The translations under genes were made by a program, and so were the position numbers. A stretch of 64,000 bases of DNA, from positions 1 to 64,000 of the forward strand of contig JALHHH010000001.1 of assembly GCA_022837485.1 (NCBI GenBank), given 5' to 3'. Source of the DNA: Bacteroidales bacterium. Its GTDB lineage: Bacteria > Bacteroidota > Bacteroidia > Bacteroidales > Lentimicrobiaceae. Shown here piece after piece: positions 1-8,201 of the stretch. The stretch's first letter is position 1. Every line of letters starts with the position of its first letter. The notes under the pieces were generated by a model. It was not told the origin of the DNA. It did no database searches and worked only from the letters and a program-made list of their open reading frames with translations.

Positions 1-190
1 CCTGCCGCGAATCTGCCGTTGCCCTCTTGCGCGCCGGCGCCGGTGCACTCCTCGCCAACGGGCAACCCGCAGTGCCCGTTCAGGATCAGGCGAAGCTCTC
101 CCTCAAGAAACTCGGTGATGCGAGCTCGGGCGCGCCGTACGAAATCCCGATGAGCACCTTCAAGAAGAATAAGCCCGTCGACAGCCTGCC
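1..190. other. GC-rich segment, possible foreign or chimeric junction
   Basis: By hand count 115 of the first 180 bases are G or C (about 64%), against about 43% in a sample of the neighbouring proS gene. On the plus strand one frame is open from the window edge to about 260, with GC-ending codons up to about 185. On the minus strand the same bases encode an unlikely tail of the lipoprotein at 86-1921, after its Ser/Gly-rich region stops abruptly. The segment may be the end of another gene, a recombination junction or an assembly chimera. The sequence alone does not decide. Confidence 0.4.
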
Positions 191-1921
191 GGAGGTCCCC
201 CCGGTGGCGCCTCCGGAAGTCGAAGAAGAGGATGAGGATGAGCGTGACGGTGCTGAATAGCTGCTGCCGCCGGAGGAAGACCCTGATGGTGCTGAATAGC
301 CGCTTCCCGATGAAGAGGAGCGTGCCGGTGCCGAATAGTTGCCTCCCGATGAACGCGAAGGAGCCTGGTAGTTCTGGTCGTTAGAGCGCGAGGGAGTTGT
401 TCGCGGATTGGAATATCGCTGAGGTGTGGTTACTCTGGGCGTTCCCTGCTGTCCCGAAGGCGCACTTTGCTGACCTGGGTTTACGTTGGTTTCGCGCATA
501 TTGCGATACCTCGGACTGGTATATTCGTTGCTCGATTTTGGTTTGTTGTATCCCGGGGCGGTGTACGACTGAGGGGTACGTCCGCTTTCTGCAGGCTGTT
601 GCATGGTTGCGGGTCTCTGATAAGACGGGTTCTGCGATTCCCTGGTGTTGCCCTGCGTCCCGCTTCTGTCCTGAGGTGTGGTTGCCCTTACGCCTTGATT
701 TGCAGGGGCAGAATACCGCGATGGCTGGGTGGCAGGCTGCTGCATCCTGGCTCCATTGTTAATTCCCGAAGGTTCGGATGAAGGCTGATCGGTAGGTCCG
801 GATGTCGGAGTATTGCTGCGCCCGGGTTGAACAACCACACCGGGATTTGGGGTAACGGTAGTGCGGCCGGGAGTTTCGGTTCCGGTATTTCTTCCGGGAT
901 CAGTGGTACGGCCGGGGCTGACGGTTCCGGTATTTCTTCCGGGATCGGTGGTACGACCGGGGCTGACGGTTCCGGTATTTCTGCCGGGATCTTCTGTTCT
1001 TCCGGGGCTAACGGTTCCGGTGGATCTTCCGGGATCAGCAGTACGACCGGTAGTTGGTGTACCGGTGTTCCGGCCTGAGCCTGAAACGCCAATGGGAGAG
1101 GTACGCTGGCCTTCTATACGGCCACTGTTTATAGCGGCTTCATAGCGTTCGCCAAAGGTTGCAGCATTGCGTCCGCTTCCGGAGCTTCCGCTGATGCCGC
1201 CGCCGCGTGGTCCGTAGTAGTAGGAGTTGTAGTCGTGACTGTTAAAATAGTTTGATCCGGCATAGTAACCATCCCAGTAGCCGTGACGGTATCCGCTCCA
1301 ATAGCTGCCGTAACCATAATATGGATAACCCCATCCGTAACCGTAGGGATAATCCCAGTATGAATACCTCCAGAAACTTCCGTAGCCGTAATTGGGATAA
1401 CCCCATCCGTAATAGAAGCTGGGATACCACCAGTTGTATCCGAGATAAATGCTTGTTCCCCAGCTCCAGGGGTTGTAATCGTACCAGTAAAGGTTGGTAT
1501 AGTAAGGAGAATAGTAGTTGTTAAAGTAATAATTTGAGTGGAACCGGCGAAGCCTGGCGGAATAGGCATAGTCGTAGTAGTCGTCAGTATTGTAATAATT
1601 GTTGGTGACGTAAGTATTGCCGGTATAAGGATCGGTATATTGTTCGGAAGTCTGGTAATTATAGCTTTCGGTCTGGTAGTTGTTATCGTATGCTTCTGCT
1701 GCCTGTTGTTCCTGCTGGCTGTCGTAGTACTGTACCTGAGTTTCCGCATCGGCATAGCGGGTTTCCGGAACGGCAGGACTGACGGTGGTTACCTGTTGCG
1801 TTGCAACTGCATCGCCGGGCGAGTAATAAAGGTCGTCGTAGGTGTTGCGGGCCTGATATTGTGTTGTACATGCCGAAACAAATAGAGCGCTTGCAGCAAC
1901 GAATAACAGTAAAGTTCTCAT
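86..1921 (-). CDS. Aromatic-rich repeat lipoprotein, function unknown
   Basis: Encodes about 611 residues. The N-terminus is a lipoprotein signal with a lipobox ending at Cys18 (LFVSAC), so I expect an outer-membrane or surface lipoprotein. Residues of about 90-240 are extremely rich in Tyr, Trp, Gly and Asn. Then come four 15-residue repeats of the type DPGRNTGTVSPGRTT and a Ser/Arg/Pro/Gly-rich tail with repeated YSAP units. An upstream in-frame start at 2065 was rejected because the ATG at 1921 follows a strong GGGAGGACC ribosome site and begins the signal peptide. The last 30 or so residues fall in the GC-rich segment and may not be native. No catalytic domain is recognisable. The gene is divergent from proS. 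Confidence 0.75.
   Translation of the reverse strand: MRTLLLFVAASALFVSACTTQYQARNTYDDLYYSPGDAVATQQVTTVSPAVPETRYADAETQVQYYDSQQEQQAAEAYDNNYQTESYNYQTSEQYTDPYTGNTYVTNNYYNTDDYYDYAYSARLRRFHSNYYFNNYYSPYYTNLYWYDYNPWSWGTSIYLGYNWWYPSFYYGWGYPNYGYGSFWRYSYWDYPYGYGWGYPYYGYGSYWSGYRHGYWDGYYAGSNYFNSHDYNSYYYGPRGGGISGSSGSGRNAATFGERYEAAINSGRIEGQRTSPIGVSGSGRNTGTPTTGRTADPGRSTGTVSPGRTEDPGRNTGTVSPGRTTDPGRNTGTVSPGRTTDPGRNTGTETPGRTTVTPNPGVVVQPGRSNTPTSGPTDQPSSEPSGINNGARMQQPATQPSRYSAPANQGVRATTPQDRSGTQGNTRESQNPSYQRPATMQQPAESGRTPQSYTAPGYNKPKSSNEYTSPRYRNMRETNVNPGQQSAPSGQQGTPRVTTPQRYSNPRTTPSRSNDQNYQAPSRSSGGNYSAPARSSSSGSGYSAPSGSSSGGSSYSAPSRSSSSSSSTSGGATGGTSGRLSTGLFFLKVLIGISYGAPELASPSFLRESFA
856..1050. repeat. 45-bp tandem repeat, about four copies
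   Basis: The octamer ccgggatc recurs at 894, 939, 984 and 1029, a strict 45-base period. The period encodes the 15-residue repeat of the overlapping lipoprotein. Copies differ by a few substitutions, so the array is not perfectly homogenised. Confidence 0.9.
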
Positions 1922-1935
1922 ATTAAGGTCCTCCC
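1919..1935 (-). promoter_or_regulatory. Strong Shine-Dalgarno site deciding the lipoprotein start
   Basis: On the minus strand GGGAGGACC (1927-1935) precedes the ATG at 1921 by about six bases. Strong Shine-Dalgarno sites are uncommon in Bacteroidota; the same GGAGGAC core occurs before the Hsp20 gene at 26503. Confidence 0.7.
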
Positions 1936-1976
1936 TTTGATTTGCAGTGTTTGCTTCCCGGGCCTTTCCCGGATGT

Positions 1977-2004
1977 TTGTACTGCGTTAATTTTATTAAT
2001 TTTG
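1977..2004 (+). promoter_or_regulatory. proS promoter, Bacteroidota type
   Basis: The -7 element TAATTTTG lies at 1997-2004, with TTG at 1977-1979 (17-base spacer). The transcript would carry a leader of about 60 bases containing a GGGGTG/CACCCC hairpin (2017-2033). Confidence 0.5.
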
Positions 2005-2068
2005 TGCGACTTAATCGGGGTGTGTTGCACCCCTGAAAATTAACAAATTCCATACCATAAAACATAAA

Positions 2069-3544
2069 ATGGCTAAAGATTTTCCTTCAAGGGCAGAAAA
2101 TTACGCTCAATGGTACAACGACCTGGTTATTAAAGCTGATCTCGCTGAAAATTCAGCGGTTAGAGGCTGTATGGTTATCAAACCATACGGATATGCAATC
2201 TGGGAGAAGATGCAGGCGGCTCTCGATAAAATGTTCAAGGATACCGGGCATGTCAACGCTTATTTCCCGATTTTTATTCCCAAATCATTCTTCAGCAAGG
2301 AAGCCAGCCATGTTGAAGGTTTTGCCAAAGAATGCGCTGTAGTTACCCACTACCGCCTGAAAAACGATCCGGACGGCAAAGGCGTGGTTGTTGATGAAAC
2401 CGCAAAACTGGAAGAGGAGCTTATCGTCCGTCCCACTTCTGAAACAATTATCTGGGATACCTACCGCAACTGGATACAGTCGTACCGTGACCTGCCACTG
2501 CTCATCAATCAGTGGGCGAATGTTGTGCGCTGGGAAATGCGGACGCGCCTGTTTCTGCGTACCGCGGAGTTTCTTTGGCAGGAAGGACATACCGCTCATG
2601 CTACTGCAGAAGAGGCTATTGCCGAAACGGAGCAGATGCTGAACGTATATGCCCATTTTGCCGAAAACTTTATGGCCGTCCCTGTTCTTAAAGGCGTTAA
2701 ATCGCCGAACGAGCGTTTTGCCGGAGCCGTTGAAACCTACTGTATCGAGGCACTGATGCAGGATGGGAAGGCTCTTCAGGCCGGTACATCCCATTTTCTG
2801 GGACAGAATTTTGCAAAGGCGTTTGAAGTTCAATTTCTTAGCCGTGAAAATAAGCTGGAATACGTTTGGGCTACATCCTGGGGCGTTTCAACCCGCCTGA
2901 TGGGTGCCCTTATTATGGCACATTCGGATGATCATGGATTGGTACTTCCGCCGAAACTTGCTCCTACACAGGTTGTTATTATTCCAATCTACAAAACGGA
3001 CGAACAACTGCAAGCCATATCCGCCAAGGTGGATGGGATTGTTGCCAAGTTAAAGGCAAAGGGCATTACAGTGAAATACGATGACCGCGATACCTATAAA
3101 CCAGGCTGGAAATTCAACGAATATGAGTTTAAAGGTGTACCCGTCAGACTTGTTATCGGTCCCCGCGATCTGGAAAATGGTACCGTGGAGGTTTCTCGCC
3201 GGGATACCCTGGAAAAAGCGTCATATCAGCTCGCAGATATCGACGTAAAAGTTGAACACCTGCTTCAGAGTATTCAGGAAAATCTGTACCAGAAAGCCCT
3301 CGATTTCCGTGAGAATATGACAGCCAAAGCCGATACCTGGGATGAGTTTGTTGACCTGCTCGATAATAAGGGCGGTTTTATTCTTGCACACTGGGACGGT
3401 ACTCCCGAAACCGAACAGGAAATTAAAGAGAAGACCAAAGCAACCATACGCCTGATTCCTCTGGATGCAAAACCGGAAGAAGGGAAATGCATCCTTACCG
3501 GAAAGCCTTCAGCACGACGGGTTGTATTTGCAAGAGCTTACTAA
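2069..3544 (+). CDS. proS: Prolyl-tRNA synthetase
   Basis: 491 residues. It charges tRNA-Pro with proline in the cytoplasm. The class II catalytic core shows the [10 protein letters not shown] segment, motif 2 around [14 protein letters not shown] and motif 3 around [20 protein letters not shown] (from about residue 270). An anticodon-binding domain (about 290-400) and a C-terminal domain ending in Tyr follow. This is the short archaeal/eukaryote-type ProRS without the editing insertion, the form usual in Bacteroidota. The ATG at 2069 gives the expected N-terminus. The gene is divergent from the upstream lipoprotein and nearly abuts the convergent GIN-domain gene, so it is probably monocistronic. 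Confidence 0.97.
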   Translation: MAKDFPSRAENYAQWYNDLVIKADLAENSAVRGCMVIKPYGYAIWEKMQAALDKMFKDTGHVNAYFPIFIPKSFFSKEASHVEGFAKECAVVTHYRLKNDPDGKGVVVDETAKLEEELIVRPTSETIIWDTYRNWIQSYRDLPLLINQWANVVRWEMRTRLFLRTAEFLWQEGHTAHATAEEAIAETEQMLNVYAHFAENFMAVPVLKGVKSPNERFAGAVETYCIEALMQDGKALQAGTSHFLGQNFAKAFEVQFLSRENKLEYVWATSWGVSTRLMGALIMAHSDDHGLVLPPKLAPTQVVIIPIYKTDEQLQAISAKVDGIVAKLKAKGITVKYDDRDTYKPGWKFNEYEFKGVPVRLVIGPRDLENGTVEVSRRDTLEKASYQLADIDVKVEHLLQSIQENLYQKALDFRENMTAKADTWDEFVDLLDNKGGFILAHWDGTPETEQEIKEKTKATIRLIPLDAKPEEGKCILTGKPSARRVVFARAY

Positions 3545-3552
3545 AACAGTCT

Positions 3553-4302
3553 TTATTCCATGCGGATGAGCTTTCCGCTGCCGGAGATGTAGCTTTTCAA
3601 CTGAAAAGGATCCCCGGCGTAATAAATGCTGCCAACCGAAGTAATTTCTACTTCCAGTATGTGCCTGGCGTAAACATAGCAGTTGTTGGTACCGCTGTTT
3701 CGGATATACACTATATTCGAAATCAGTTCATTACAATAAAATGGGCCATAACTGTTTGCGAATATCGTGGTAATGATACTTTTGCCTTTTACGTGCAGAT
3801 CGGTTGTACCGTAGTGCAGGGCAAGCTTCAGATTTTCAGTATTTAAGTCCAGTTCTATGGTTCCGGAGCCTCCCCAGATGTTGAACTCGAGTGAGTCGAC
3901 GGCAAGCTGACCGGTCGTGCTTACATCTCCCGAACTCTCATATCTGATCTCTTTCAGAGCCGGAGCGGTTGCATAAACAGTTATTTCTTTTTTGTAATTG
4001 CGCACCCAGTTGCATTTCATGGTATTACGAATTTCAAGGGTGCTGTCGGAAACGATGGTTTTGATGGCTTTCAGCAGGTTTTTTCCGGCTTCGACTTTAA
4101 GCTTGGGTTGATTGCCGGCAACAAGCACCAGATTCACATTGTCGTTTAATGAAATGCGGTTGTAAAATCCGGGGCTGCGTTCTTCAGTTGTCAGTGAACC
4201 GGTGCTTGTGAAACAGTCGTCGAGCTGCTCCGGTTTGCAGGAAGCAAGAAGTACAACGAGCAGTGTTAATACAAGTATTCCGGTGATTTTCTGTTTTTTC
4301 AT
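3553..4302 (-). CDS. Lipoprotein with GIN (DUF2807) domain
   Basis: 249 residues from the ATG at 4302, chosen because it starts a lipoprotein signal (hydrophobic stretch then LLASC, lipid Cys22). The rest is beta-rich and fits the DUF2807 or GIN family: the opening phrase about residues 40-60 (FYNRISLNDNVNLVLVAG) and the later GSGTIEL region are typical. Members are thought to be secreted beta-helical proteins, called putative adhesin heads, but no biochemical role is established. The gene runs convergent to proS with only eight bases between stops. It is 111 bases downstream of the PagL-like gene on the same strand. Confidence 0.8.
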   Translation of the reverse strand: MKKQKITGILVLTLLVVLLASCKPEQLDDCFTSTGSLTTEERSPGFYNRISLNDNVNLVLVAGNQPKLKVEAGKNLLKAIKTIVSDSTLEIRNTMKCNWVRNYKKEITVYATAPALKEIRYESSGDVSTTGQLAVDSLEFNIWGGSGTIELDLNTENLKLALHYGTTDLHVKGKSIITTIFANSYGPFYCNELISNIVYIRNSGTNNCYVYARHILEVEITSVGSIYYAGDPFQLKSYISGSGKLIRME

Positions 4303-4413
4303 TCGGGCATTGCAGCATAGGCTGCCGGGGATCAAATGTACAAAATCCCGCTTGTCGGGCTATAGCGAAGCCGTGATTGTATGATTCCGATGTTAAACGT
4401 ACACGAAGGCTGA

Positions 4414-5589
4414 TTATTTCAGATAGTAACCCCATTTAAACCTGTAGCCGAGTCCGATGCCCACATAATCGGCTCGTGCAAAGTGGGTTTTAAGCGTCAG
4501 GTTTGCGAATATGTTATTGGAGATCAGGTAGTGAATTCCCATTTTATAGTACGTCATTCCCTCGCTTTTGTCCTTCCCGCCAAGGTAAAATCCGAGATTA
4601 AAAGCGAATGAGGTACGGGCTAATACAAGCTCATAAGCAGCGCTGAGACCGGGTTTTGTCAGTTCGCGCGGATTATATGGCTTGTAATTGCTGCGGGCGA
4701 CCAGCAGAGAGTCGGAACCGTCCCATGAAAGATCAAAACAGAGTCCGGCCTTATGCTTGTAATCAAGGTTTTTCATTGCCATCAGAAATCCGGAATAAAT
4801 GAAAAAACGTCTTCCGTCGGTGTCGCCCGACTCTTTGGTGGCGAAAGTGGTTCCAAGTTTTACTTCAATAAACTCCTTTCCGTCGAATTCGTACATTTTG
4901 AGGCTTGGGCGTATGCGACGGCGGATATACGGATTTTCAGCATTAATTCTGAATGCTGCTCCACCGGTTACGGATGGAATGTTTAACCCGAAATTGGGCG
5001 TACGGGTGGAGCCATTCGAAAAGTGCATAAGCTGAATCCCTCCCGAAAGCTGCAGGTGTTTAACCGGTTTCCACCGGTATTCCATAGTCAGGTTAATTGC
5101 AGCATTCAGATGCGATCCGATGGCGTTGTACTTGTAATTCGAGAGCCGGTCAAATTTCTTTGTCAGATAGGCTAGCCCGGCACCCAGTCGAAAATTCACT
5201 TCCTGTTTGTCTTTCTTGATAAGCGGAAAGCTTATAAACGGATAAAGTGCGTGGGCGAAGCCAAGGTCCGGTGAATTTCCCAGTCTGGCATTCCAGTAAG
5301 AAACTCCGGTAACCGGATAGTTGTAGAGCGCTTCCCACTGCCTTTTTCCATAGGTGGCCTGCGATACCGAGAACTCAAGCGTGGGGAAATGGCTGTTGTA
5401 AATTTCCATTTCCAGGTGATGAGCAATCAGGAAACCATAGTTGACCCGGGCTTCGAACAGCAGGTTTGAAGCCTGAAACCGGTGTGGCTGTGCAGCAGAA
5501 GGTATTGCCAGGGTTATCAGAAGAACCGAGGCCAGAACCTTTACAAGGCTGGCTTTCCCAGGATTCCGGTATTTAACATGAAACTGCAC
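4414..5589 (-). CDS. PagL-like acyloxyacyl hydrolase family outer-membrane barrel
   Basis: About 391 residues from a GTG at 5589; an ATG at 5634 in the same frame would add 15 residues. I prefer GTG because a -7 promoter element (5617-5624) lies inside the longer reading. A hydrophobic signal sequence ends near PSAAQ. The protein then has alternating beta-strand patterns and ends in aromatic FKWGYYLK. The MHFSNGS motif (His about 189, Ser about 191 from the GTG) matches the His-x-Ser catalytic pair of PagL lipid A 3-O-deacylase. Bacteroidota homologues are much longer than classical PagL, and their substrate is usually unproven. Lipid A deacylation is inference. Confidence 0.7.
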   Translation of the reverse strand: MQFHVKYRNPGKASLVKVLASVLLITLAIPSAAQPHRFQASNLLFEARVNYGFLIAHHLEMEIYNSHFPTLEFSVSQATYGKRQWEALYNYPVTGVSYWNARLGNSPDLGFAHALYPFISFPLIKKDKQEVNFRLGAGLAYLTKKFDRLSNYKYNAIGSHLNAAINLTMEYRWKPVKHLQLSGGIQLMHFSNGSTRTPNFGLNIPSVTGGAAFRINAENPYIRRRIRPSLKMYEFDGKEFIEVKLGTTFATKESGDTDGRRFFIYSGFLMAMKNLDYKHKAGLCFDLSWDGSDSLLVARSNYKPYNPRELTKPGLSAAYELVLARTSFAFNLGFYLGGKDKSEGMTYYKMGIHYLISNNIFANLTLKTHFARADYVGIGLGYRFKWGYYLK

Positions 5590-5616
5590 CAGGGTAAAGG
5601 ATTTGAGGCTAAGAGG

Positions 5617-5624
5617 CAAAAATA
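5617..5624 (-). promoter_or_regulatory. -7 promoter element for the PagL-like gene
   Basis: Minus-strand TATTTTTG fits TAnnTTTG. It sits 28 bases before the GTG start and would be inside the coding region if the ATG at 5634 were used. Confidence 0.5.
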
Positions 5625-5650
5625 CAAAATCCAACCCCTAAAAAAATGAT

Positions 5651-5658
5651 TACTTTTG
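5651..5658 (+). promoter_or_regulatory. -7 promoter element TACTTTTG upstream of mazG
   Basis: TACTTTTG is followed by CAGCC, the same extended form as seen before the tRNA genes. The leader to the mazG ATG would be about 180 bases. No good TTG at the usual upstream distance was seen. Confidence 0.5.
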
Positions 5659-5844
5659 CAGCCTGCCGTTATGCGGTACGATTGCGTTTCAGTCACGGCT
5701 GATTCTGAGCTGTAAGCAGGCAGTATTCAGCCAATGCCCAATCCTATTCCGCTGGTTGCTTGTATATCTGCATTTCCGGTTCATCCCTTCTGACTGTTGT
5801 TATGCGTTTAATTGAATTCTGGAACTACAAAAAGAAACCACCGT

Positions 5845-6642
5845 ATGGATCCCCGACTTGCTGCCTTTGAAAGGTTATTGAATATTATGGATGAACTCAG
5901 GGCAGGATGTCCCTGGGACCGGAAGCAAACGCTTGAAAGCCTGCGTTATCTTACCATTGAGGAGACCTATGAGCTAAGCGATGCAATTCTTGAGGGAGAT
6001 ATGAGTGAAATCAGCAAGGAGCTGGGCGATCTTATGCTTCATCTGGTTTTTTATTCAAAAATTGCTTCGGAACAAGGAGCGTTTGATATTACCGATGTAC
6101 TGAACGGTATTTGCGAAAAGCTGATCCGCAGACATCCGCACATATACGGTGATGTTACCGCTAACGATGCGGAGACAGTGAAGAATAACTGGGAGAAAAT
6201 CAAACTTAACGAAGGGCGGAAAACGGTGCTCGGTGGGGTTCCGCAATCGCTGCCGGCAATGGTTAAGGCATTTCGTATTCAGGAAAAGGCGAGGGGTGTG
6301 GGATTCGACTGGGATCATGCCGGACAGGTCTGGAATAAGGTTCAGGAGGAGCTGGGTGAGCTGCAATATGAAAAACTTAACGGATCACACGAAAAAATAG
6401 AGGATGAATTCGGTGATCTGCTGTTTGCCCTAATCAACTATGCGCGCTTTATTGAAGTAAATCCCGAGGATGCACTGGAAAGAACCAATAAAAAGTTTAT
6501 TTCACGGTTCAATTACATCGAGCAGCGTGTAAACGAAACGGGCAAATCGATGCATGAAATGAACCTTGCTGAGCTGGATGTATTCTGGAACGAAGCGAAA
6601 GAGGCTGAAAAGAAGATTTACCCTAACGGGCGGAACGACTGA
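5845..6642 (+). CDS. mazG: Nucleoside triphosphate pyrophosphohydrolase MazG
   Basis: 265 residues from the ATG at 5845; the longer reading begins with TTG at 5812 and adds a non-conserved leader. MazG hydrolyses NTPs or dNTPs to monophosphates and pyrophosphate and is linked to nucleotide-pool cleaning and the stringent response. Two MazG folds are visible. The first opens with CPWDRKQTLESLRYLTIEE and carries EETYEL and the GDLMLHLVFY metal-binding helix. The second carries EELGEL and the EFGDLLFALINY helix. Length and domain order match the canonical full-length enzyme. Confidence 0.95.
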   Translation: MDPRLAAFERLLNIMDELRAGCPWDRKQTLESLRYLTIEETYELSDAILEGDMSEISKELGDLMLHLVFYSKIASEQGAFDITDVLNGICEKLIRRHPHIYGDVTANDAETVKNNWEKIKLNEGRKTVLGGVPQSLPAMVKAFRIQEKARGVGFDWDHAGQVWNKVQEELGELQYEKLNGSHEKIEDEFGDLLFALINYARFIEVNPEDALERTNKKFISRFNYIEQRVNETGKSMHEMNLAELDVFWNEAKEAEKKIYPNGRND

Positions 6643-6702
6643 TGCGTCCCGCTTCTGCTGAACATTCCTTTTTCAGAGTATAATATTTTAAGGAATTCTG
6701 CC

Positions 6703-6710
6703 TATTTTTG
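6703..6710 (+). promoter_or_regulatory. -7 promoter element TATTTTTG before the FtsB-like gene
   Basis: Matches TAnnTTTG and lies 18 bases before the ATG at 6729, so the leader would be very short. The gene may also be read from mazG. Confidence 0.45.
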
Positions 6711-6728
6711 TGATTCAATCGGCCATAT

Positions 6729-7031
6729 ATGTGGAAAAAAATTCCATCCTTTCTTAAAAACAAGTACCTGCTGGTATTTGTGATTTTCATCGTATGGCTT
6801 ACATTTTTCGACCGCAATAACTTTATCTCGCAGCTAAAGCTTGGTCGTATTCTTAACAATCAGCGGCAGCAGAAGGAATTTTACAAGGCCGAAATCCATC
6901 GCGACAGCACCGGACTTCAGGAGCTTATGTCCGACTCGGTTTCCCTGGAAAAGTTTGCCAGGGAGAAATACCTGATGAAAAAGGAGAATGAGGAGATTTT
7001 CCTTATAGTTAAGGATAAGAGGGAAAAATAA
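6729..7031 (+). CDS. Septum formation initiator (FtsB/DivIC family)
   Basis: 100 residues. The N-terminus is basic, followed by one transmembrane helix (about residues 13-26, YLLVFVIFIVWLTFF) and a charged heptad-like stretch predicted to form a coiled coil (about 35-60). The C-terminus contains SLEKFAREKYLMKKENEEIF, the conserved element of FtsB/DivIC proteins. These bitopic proteins form a divisome complex with FtsL and FtsQ at the septum. It follows mazG by 86 bases, an arrangement I believe is common in Bacteroidota. It faces the delta' gene, with 21 bases between stops. Confidence 0.88.
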   Translation: MWKKIPSFLKNKYLLVFVIFIVWLTFFDRNNFISQLKLGRILNNQRQQKEFYKAEIHRDSTGLQELMSDSVSLEKFAREKYLMKKENEEIFLIVKDKREK

Positions 7032-7052
7032 ACACCTTTAATACCGGGAGTC

Positions 7053-7331
7053 TCAGGCCTGTTTTCTTGCCACCCACTGCATTACCTTGAGCGAAAGATC
7101 AAAGAAGATGATGTTGCCGGCTCCGTTGCGTTCGATGTGGTAATGGGCAGTGTTGAACGCTTCGTTTAACAGACCGATGTTTGTTTGGTTGATAAATGGG
7201 GAGAAGTCCCTGATAAATTTTAGCTCTTCCCCTTCGGCTTTGATCTCTGATTCGTGTCCGTATTGATACATAAGGCAATACCGGGTTGCCTTAAGGGCAT
7301 AGATTATAAATTTCTTCTGAGGCGGAAGCAT
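7053..7331 (-). CDS. DNA polymerase III delta' C-terminal part, out of frame with holB
   Basis: 92 codons from a possible ATG at 7331. The sequence (PQKKFIIYALKATRYCLMYQ, then a helical tail) looks like the helical C-terminal collar region of Bacteroidota delta' subunits. It lies in the +1 frame relative to the upstream delta' reading and overlaps its last 41 bases. It is either a fragment separated by an indel or sequencing error, or a translationally coupled second polypeptide. Alone it has no recognisable activity. Confidence 0.6.
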   Translation of the reverse strand: MLPPQKKFIIYALKATRYCLMYQYGHESEIKAEGEELKFIRDFSPFINQTNIGLLNEAFNTAHYHIERNGAGNIIFFDLSLKVMQWVARKQA

Positions 7332-8148
7332 CTTTCCGGTAGCAGGCTCTCATCCAGGTTCTGAATAACTCAAAGTCCGACAGATCCGATTCCCCCGTTT
7401 CAAGCATTCGGCGGGCAGCTATCAGGTTGCCGTTCGACATATACATGATCCGGTTTGCCTCTTCACGGGTGCACTCGCCGCCTGCGGTAAGGGTGTCGGT
7501 TATTACCCTGTCGGGAAGGGGCAGAAACTTCACGAGCTGGGTTCTGGAAAGAATGGTAGGAAGGATAAGGTCGCTTTGCTCCGATATCAGAAGAAACAAG
7601 GTTTTGTCGGGCGGTTCCTCCAGGATTTTGAGCAGTTTGGGGGCGGCAGCATGGTAAAGTTTTTCTATCATCCAGATAATCATAACCTTATATTCCGATT
7701 CGTACGATTTGTAGCTGAGGGTTCGCACAATCTCGTTGCAATCGTCGGTATTAATGATTCCCTGCTTGTTTTCAAGCCCGATTTTCTGATACCAGTCTTT
7801 AAGACTGAAATAGCCACCGCTCTTCAACGCCAGTGAACGCCAGTGCTGAATGAAGAGTTTGCTTACGGGATCTTTGGTTATTTCCTTTGTAGTTGCAACC
7901 GGATAAATGAAATGAAGGTCGGGGTGCGCCAGTTTTGCATATTTAACACAAGAGTGGCAGATGCCGCATGAGTCGTCGTGTGTTCGGTCGGTGCAGTTGA
8001 TATACTGGGCATAAGCCAGCGCCATGGGCAGTTTGCCGCAGCCCTCCGGACCCAGAAACAGCTGGGCATGACTTACCCGGTTGTCGAGTACAGTTTTTCT
8101 GAGCCGCTCTTTTAACTCATTCTGTCCTGGGATGTCGCTGAATTTCAT
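7291..8148 (-). CDS. holB: DNA polymerase III subunit delta', frameshifted near the C-terminus
   Basis: 285 residues. Delta' is part of the clamp-loader complex that opens the sliding clamp. The sequence shows an AAA+ fold with a degenerate P-loop (GPEGCGKLPMALA, about residues 33-45) and a zinc module with Cys residues spaced as in clamp-loader proteins (around CTDRTHDDSCGICHSC). It also has KLLKILEEPP and an LSRTQ sensor-type segment. The family normally extends by about 90-100 residues; here the frame ends in ASEEIYNLCP after ACYRKD. The missing collar region is in the overlapping +1 frame at 7053-7331. About a dozen expected residues seem absent at the join, suggesting a deletion with frameshift or a consensus error. 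Confidence 0.8.
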   Translation of the reverse strand: MKFSDIPGQNELKERLRKTVLDNRVSHAQLFLGPEGCGKLPMALAYAQYINCTDRTHDDSCGICHSCVKYAKLAHPDLHFIYPVATTKEITKDPVSKLFIQHWRSLALKSGGYFSLKDWYQKIGLENKQGIINTDDCNEIVRTLSYKSYESEYKVMIIWMIEKLYHAAAPKLLKILEEPPDKTLFLLISEQSDLILPTILSRTQLVKFLPLPDRVITDTLTAGGECTREEANRIMYMSNGNLIAARRMLETGESDLSDFELFRTWMRACYRKDASASEEIYNLCP

Positions 8149-8201
8149 TCGGGATATGCTGGTTTTGGCTTGCTAAATTAAGTGATTTGCCTTTTACAGC
8201 A

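Noticed and set aside
27..260. Plus-strand open frame of 77 codons at the left edge
   Set aside because: Its second half is an antisense shadow of the lipoprotein's Ser-rich region. The first half may be real coding sequence but is cut by the window edge and the possible junction, so it is reported only as a finding.
856..1050. 45-bp repeats as a CRISPR or regulatory array
   Set aside because: The period is a multiple of three and encodes a protein repeat in frame with the lipoprotein; there are no unique spacers.
7285..7345. Programmed frameshift in holB like that of dnaX
   Set aside because: No slippery A/T heptamer with downstream hairpin was seen, and residues appear to be missing as well as shifted, so an indel or error is more likely.
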